18,162 nucleotides of DNA, taken from the NCBI GenBank assembly GCA_039715165.1, contig JBDLHX010000044.1, forward strand, positions 1 to 18,162, written 5' to 3'. Each line of letters starts with the position of its first letter. Within the stretch, counting starts at the first letter, position 1. The stretch comes from JAHEEL01 sp039715165 (GTDB taxonomy: Bacteria > Actinomycetota > Acidimicrobiia > Spongiisociales > UBA5794). The position numbers were made by a program, and so were the translations under genes. Below, one piece after another: positions 14,749 to 18,162 of this stretch. The notes below the pieces were generated by a model. The model worked only from the letters and a program-made list of their open reading frames with translations. It was not told the origin of the DNA and made no database searches.

Positions 14749-16269
14749 ATGGCCGTGATCGTCGACGGATCACCGCTCACGATCGAAGACGTCGTCGCCA
14801 TCGCCTACCAACGAGACACCGCCGAGGTCGGTCCCCGGCTCGCCGAGCGCATGGCGCCGGCGCGTGCCCTCGTCGAGCGGATCATCGACAACGACGAGGT
14901 TGCCTACGGGATCACCACCGGTTTCGGCGCCCTCTCGAACACGCGGATCCACGCCGACCAGGCCGTCGAGCTTCAGTACGACCTCGTTCGCAGCCACGCG
15001 TCCGGTGTCGGCGATCTCCTCGACCGGCCAACCGTGAGGGCGATGCTGCTCCTCCGCGCTCGCACCCTCTCCCAAGGGCACTCCGGTGTGCGCCCCGTGA
15101 TTGTCGAGCGCCTCATCGAGTTCCTGAACCGCGACCTGCTTCCTGCAGTCCCGGATCGAGGCTCGGTCGGTGCTTCGGGCGACCTCGCGCCATTTGCCCA
15201 CCTCGCGCTCCCGCTCATTGGGGAGGGGTTCTTCCATGTCGACGATGGCCGTGCCCCGGCCGGGGCGGTACTCGAGGCGTCGGGCATCGAGCCACTCGAG
15301 CTGGAGCCGAAGGAGGGACTGAGTCTTCTCAACGGGACCGAGGGGATGCTTGCCCAGGGCTGTTTGGCCGTCGACAGTGCTCGCCATCTTGCCGACGCCG
15401 CTGATGCGGCATGCGCCCTCTCGATCGAGGCGCTCATGGGCTCGAGCCGGCCGCTTGATCCCCGTATCCACGAACTGCGCCCGCATCCGGGCCAGGCGGC
15501 GTCCGCAGCGAACATCGCTCGGCTCCTCGAGGGATCGGGGATCGGGGCGAGTCATCGAGACGACTTCTCTCACAAGGTGCAGGACGCATACAGCCTCCGA
15601 TGCGCTCCGCAGGTGCACGGATCGGTGCGAGACACGATCGACCACGCGGCGACTGTCTTCGAGCGGGAGCTCGGCGCGGTTGTCGACAATCCGATCATCT
15701 TCCCGGACACGGGCGAAGTCATCTCCGGTGGCAACTTCCACGGGCAGCCCCTTGCCATCGCTCTCGACTTCCTCGCCATAGCGATCACCGAGCTGGGCTC
15801 GATCTCGGAGCGCCGAACCGACCGCATCCTCGATCCTCAGCGGTCGTCGGGTCTCACGCCGTTCCTCGCGACACGCCCGGGCGTCGACTCGGGCTACATG
15901 CTCGCCCAGTACACCGCGGCCGCGCTCGTCGCCGAGAACCGGGTTCTGTCACATCCGGCGTCGGTTGAATCGATCCCGACGTCGGGTTCGCAGGAGGACC
16001 ACGTTTCGATGGGCTGGGGAGCAGCCAGGAAGCTCATTGATGTTCTGAAGAACACGGCGAATGTCCTCGCCGTTGAGCTTGTGTGCGCCGCGCAGGGATG
16101 CGAACAGCGTGAGCCGCTGACGCCGGCGCCCGGAACAGCAGCGGTCCTCGCCGCGGTCCGCACCCAGGTTCCGCCGCTCGTCGAGGATCGACCGGTCGGG
16201 GTCGACATCGAGTCGGCTGCGTGGCTCATCGAGGAAGGTGCCATCAGCGCCGCTATGGGAGTGAGGTGA
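14749..16269 (+). CDS. hutH: Histidine ammonia-lyase HutH
   Basis: HutH removes ammonia from L-histidine to give urocanate, the first step of histidine degradation, in the cytoplasm. The 506-residue protein has the MIO-forming Ala142-Ser143-Gly144 in GSVGASGDLAPFAHL, the catalytic Tyr53 in AYGITTGFG, Asn195 in LLNGTEG, Tyr280 and Arg283 in QDAYSLRCAPQVHG, and Phe329 in GGNFHGQP. The pair Ser82-His83 in RSHASGVG is the histidine-specific selectivity site, which argues against Phe or Tyr ammonia-lyase. Length is normal (about 500-515). The start ATG 14749 has GAGAGGAG 7 bases upstream. hutU follows after a 2-base gap, so the two form one operon. Confidence 0.95.
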   Translation: MAVIVDGSPLTIEDVVAIAYQRDTAEVGPRLAERMAPARALVERIIDNDEVAYGITTGFGALSNTRIHADQAVELQYDLVRSHASGVGDLLDRPTVRAMLLLRARTLSQGHSGVRPVIVERLIEFLNRDLLPAVPDRGSVGASGDLAPFAHLALPLIGEGFFHVDDGRAPAGAVLEASGIEPLELEPKEGLSLLNGTEGMLAQGCLAVDSARHLADAADAACALSIEALMGSSRPLDPRIHELRPHPGQAASAANIARLLEGSGIGASHRDDFSHKVQDAYSLRCAPQVHGSVRDTIDHAATVFERELGAVVDNPIIFPDTGEVISGGNFHGQPLAIALDFLAIAITELGSISERRTDRILDPQRSSGLTPFLATRPGVDSGYMLAQYTAAALVAENRVLSHPASVESIPTSGSQEDHVSMGWGAARKLIDVLKNTANVLAVELVCAAQGCEQREPLTPAPGTAAVLAAVRTQVPPLVEDRPVGVDIESAAWLIEEGAISAAMGVR

Positions 16270-16271
16270 CG

Positions 16272-17924
16272 ATGTCCAGGATCATCAGGGCCCCGCGCGG
16301 GTCGGAGCGGTCGACGAAGGGCTGGCTTCAGGAGGCCGCTCTTCGGATGCTCATGAACAATCTCGACCCTGACGTCGCCGAGAATCCCGACGAGCTCGTC
16401 GTCTACGGCGGGCGTGGCAAGGCCGCTCGATCGTGGGAGGCCTTCGATGTCATCGTTCGCACGCTGCGCAGCCTCGAGAACGACGAAACGATGCTCGTCC
16501 AGTCCGGCAAGCCGGTTGGTGTGTTCCGCACACACGAGATGGCTCCGAGGGTCCTGATCGCGAACAGCCTCCTCGTCCCCGATTGGGCGAATTGGGAGAC
16601 GTTCTGGGACCTCGAGGCGAAGGGCCTCATCATGTACGGCCAGATGACGGCCGGGTCGTGGATCTACATCGGGACGCAGGGGATCCTCCAGGGCACGTAT
16701 CAGACCTTCGTTGCGATCGCCGAGCAGCGATTCGGAGGGACTCTCAAGGGGACGCTCACGCTCACCGCCGGCCTCGGCGGCATGGGAGGGGCGCAGCCGC
16801 TCGCGGTGACGATGAACGACGGCGTCGCCCTCTGCGTCGACGTCGATCCGGAGCGGATCGCTCGGCGAGTTGAGCATCGCTACCTCGACGAAGTCGCCGA
16901 CTCGCTCGAAGACGCTGTTGATCGAGCACTGGCAGCGAAGGCCGAAGGGCGGGCGCTGTCGATCGGTCTCGAGGGCAACGCTGCCGACGTGTTCCCCGAG
17001 CTTCTCCGGCGCGGCGTCGACTTCGACATCGTCACCGATCAGACCTCGGCTCATGATCCGCTCAACGGCTACATCCCGAGGGGTTACACGCTTGCCGAAG
17101 CGATCGAGTTACGCACGAGCGATCCCGGCGCCTACATCGCGGCCGCACGCGAGTCCATGGCTGTGCATTGCGAGGCGATGGTTGGGTTCCAGGACGCCGG
17201 TGTCGAAGTGTTCGACTACGGGAACAACCTCCGTGGCGAAGCGAAGCTCGGCGGGTTCGAGAACGCATTCGCCTACCCGGGCTTCGTCCCCGCATACATC
17301 CGGGACCTCTTCTGCGAGGGGATGGGCCCGTTCCGCTGGGCCGCTCTCTCCGGCGAGCCGTCGGACATCAGAGCGACCGACAACGCGCTGCGTGCGCTCT
17401 TCCCCGAGAACCGTGCACTCCATCGATGGCTTCACATGGCAGAGGAGCGGGTCCAATTCCAGGGCCTGCCTGCGCGCATCCTGTGGCTCGGCTACGGGGA
17501 GCGGGACCGGGCGGGAGAGGCGTTCAACCAGCTCGTCGCAGCCGGCGAGGTGCAGGCGCCGATCGTCATCGGCCGCGATCACCTCGACTCGGGCTCAGTC
17601 GCATCCCCATACCGGGAGACCGAGGCGATGCGCGACGGTTCGGATGCCATCGCCGACTGGCCGATCCTCAATGCGCTCCTCAACACCGCGTCCGGTGCCG
17701 CATGGGTAGCAGTGCACCACGGCGGCGGTGTCGGGATCGGCAAGTCGATCCACGCCGGGGCACAGGTCGTCGCCGACGGAACCGCCGACGGCTCAGAGCG
17801 TCTCGCTCGCGTGCTCACGAACGACCCCGGTATGGGAGTCATCCGCCACGTCGACGCCGGGTACCCGATCGCCGAGGACGTCGCCCGGGAGCGTGGAGTC
17901 AGAATCCCGATGTGGGAAGAATGA
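16272..17924 (+). CDS. hutU: Urocanate hydratase (urocanase) HutU
   Basis: HutU adds water to urocanate to give 4-imidazolone-5-propanoate, using tightly bound NAD+ as an electrophile. The 550-residue protein (family about 550-560) shows the NAD-binding block LGGMGGAQPLAVT (168-180), GRGKAARSWEAF, QMTAGSWIYIGTQGI, FCEGMGPFRWAALSG (347-361), RDHLDSGSVASPYRETE (435-451) and HHGGGVGIGKSIHAG (482-496). The urocanase signature FQGLPARI (396-403) is followed by Leu404-Trp405, whereas the classic signature has the active-site Cys there (Cys410 in Pseudomonas putida numbering). Start ATG 16272 has GGGAG 9 bases upstream; the open frame before it overlaps hutH and is rejected. No hutI or hutG is in the window. 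Confidence 0.94.
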   Translation: MSRIIRAPRGSERSTKGWLQEAALRMLMNNLDPDVAENPDELVVYGGRGKAARSWEAFDVIVRTLRSLENDETMLVQSGKPVGVFRTHEMAPRVLIANSLLVPDWANWETFWDLEAKGLIMYGQMTAGSWIYIGTQGILQGTYQTFVAIAEQRFGGTLKGTLTLTAGLGGMGGAQPLAVTMNDGVALCVDVDPERIARRVEHRYLDEVADSLEDAVDRALAAKAEGRALSIGLEGNAADVFPELLRRGVDFDIVTDQTSAHDPLNGYIPRGYTLAEAIELRTSDPGAYIAAARESMAVHCEAMVGFQDAGVEVFDYGNNLRGEAKLGGFENAFAYPGFVPAYIRDLFCEGMGPFRWAALSGEPSDIRATDNALRALFPENRALHRWLHMAEERVQFQGLPARILWLGYGERDRAGEAFNQLVAAGEVQAPIVIGRDHLDSGSVASPYRETEAMRDGSDAIADWPILNALLNTASGAAWVAVHHGGGVGIGKSIHAGAQVVADGTADGSERLARVLTNDPGMGVIRHVDAGYPIAEDVARERGVRIPMWEE

Positions 17925-18019
17925 GTCAACAGTCGACAGCCAACAGGTGCCAGGTTTCGCCTTCCCCACGCAGCCTCAATCCACGGTTTCTGGGGCGAGA
18001 GCGCACGCCACCCCACAAC

Positions 18020-18089
18020 CCATGTCCCCCCGGACCGCAAGGGACGGGGGGACGCGCCCGAGCTGATGCTCGGGCGCAGGGGGGACGGT
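18020..18089 (+). repeat. Composite GC-rich hairpin repeat, copy 2
   Basis: It opens with CCATGTCCCCCCGGA (18020-18034). Box GTCCCCCC (18024-18031) can pair with GGGGGGAC (18046-18053). A perfect 10-bp hairpin, GCGCCCGAGC (18054-18063), loop TGAT, GCTCGGGCGC (18068-18077), follows at once, then A and GGGGGGACGGT (18079-18089). It shares both outer boxes and the GCGCCC start of the arm with copy 1. The rest of 17925-18162, between hutU and the window end, shows no gene. It has an imperfect TCGCC..CCCCA / TGGGGCGA pairing at 17957-17998 that could help terminate hutU. Confidence 0.75.
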
Positions 18090-18162
18090 TCCATCTCCGG
18101 GTGACGCGCACCACAAGGGTTCCCGACCCACATCGAGTTCCCCCAAACCTGCACCGCCCCCC

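Noticed and set aside
16221..16271. 17-codon N-terminal extension of hutU
   Set aside because: It overlaps the end of hutH; ATG 16272 has a ribosome site and gives the standard urocanase start.
17925..17960. Short repeated CAACAG/CGACAG units after hutU
   Set aside because: Only three imperfect 6-7 base units, too short to call a tandem repeat or CRISPR.
18046..18086. GGGGGGAC direct repeats around a hairpin as an insertion-type target duplication
   Set aside because: The same box flanks the other copy at a different locus, so it belongs to the element and is not a duplicated target.

Overview
The window is about 65-70% GC by eye. It is gene-dense, almost entirely plus-strand, and uses ATG/GTG starts with many 1-4 base gene overlaps. 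Together with its TANNNT-type promoter candidates, this fits a high-GC actinobacterial chromosome, probably an Acidimicrobiia-like lineage. The placement is inferred from style and gene content; there is no rRNA or other marker here.

Bases 1-343 hold the C-terminal end of a membrane protein whose start lies outside the window; it may be a cytochrome-b/formate-dehydrogenase-gamma-like subunit. After a 164-base gap comes one tightly overlapped operon (508-6936) with a complete System I cytochrome c maturation set: ccmA, ccmB, ccmC, a 40-codon ccmD, ccmE, ccmF, ccmH, a ccmI-like TPR protein and a ccmG/dsbE-like thioredoxin. ABC subunits CcmAB with CcmC and CcmD load heme onto the chaperone CcmE (HDENY motif). 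CcmF ligates heme to apocytochrome, with CcmH and CcmG (CPIC and WCSGC motifs) keeping the apocytochrome cysteines reduced and the CcmI-like protein presenting the substrate.

At 6995-9064 lies a secreted protein that joins an M23 (LytM-type) peptidase domain, carrying a long acidic insertion, to a C-terminal LVIVD-type repeat region. At 9180-11944 there is an overlapping pair: a uridine-kinase-like P-loop kinase, then a 706-residue protein in which I can read degenerate alpha-amylase (GH13) signature regions. This pair is the least explained part of the window.

At 12091-14607 is an M1 zinc aminopeptidase. At 14749-17924 are hutH (histidine ammonia-lyase) and hutU (urocanase), the first two steps of histidine degradation. 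HutU carries Leu where the urocanase signature normally has its active-site Cys.

Two copies of a GC-rich composite hairpin repeat (11902-12015 and 18020-18089) lie after the GH13-like gene and after hutU. They share flanking boxes, but their hairpin arms differ in sequence while remaining paired. The first copy encodes the C-terminus and stop codon of the GH13-like protein. A perfect 15-bp inverted repeat (14664-14697) sits between the aminopeptidase gene and the hut genes.
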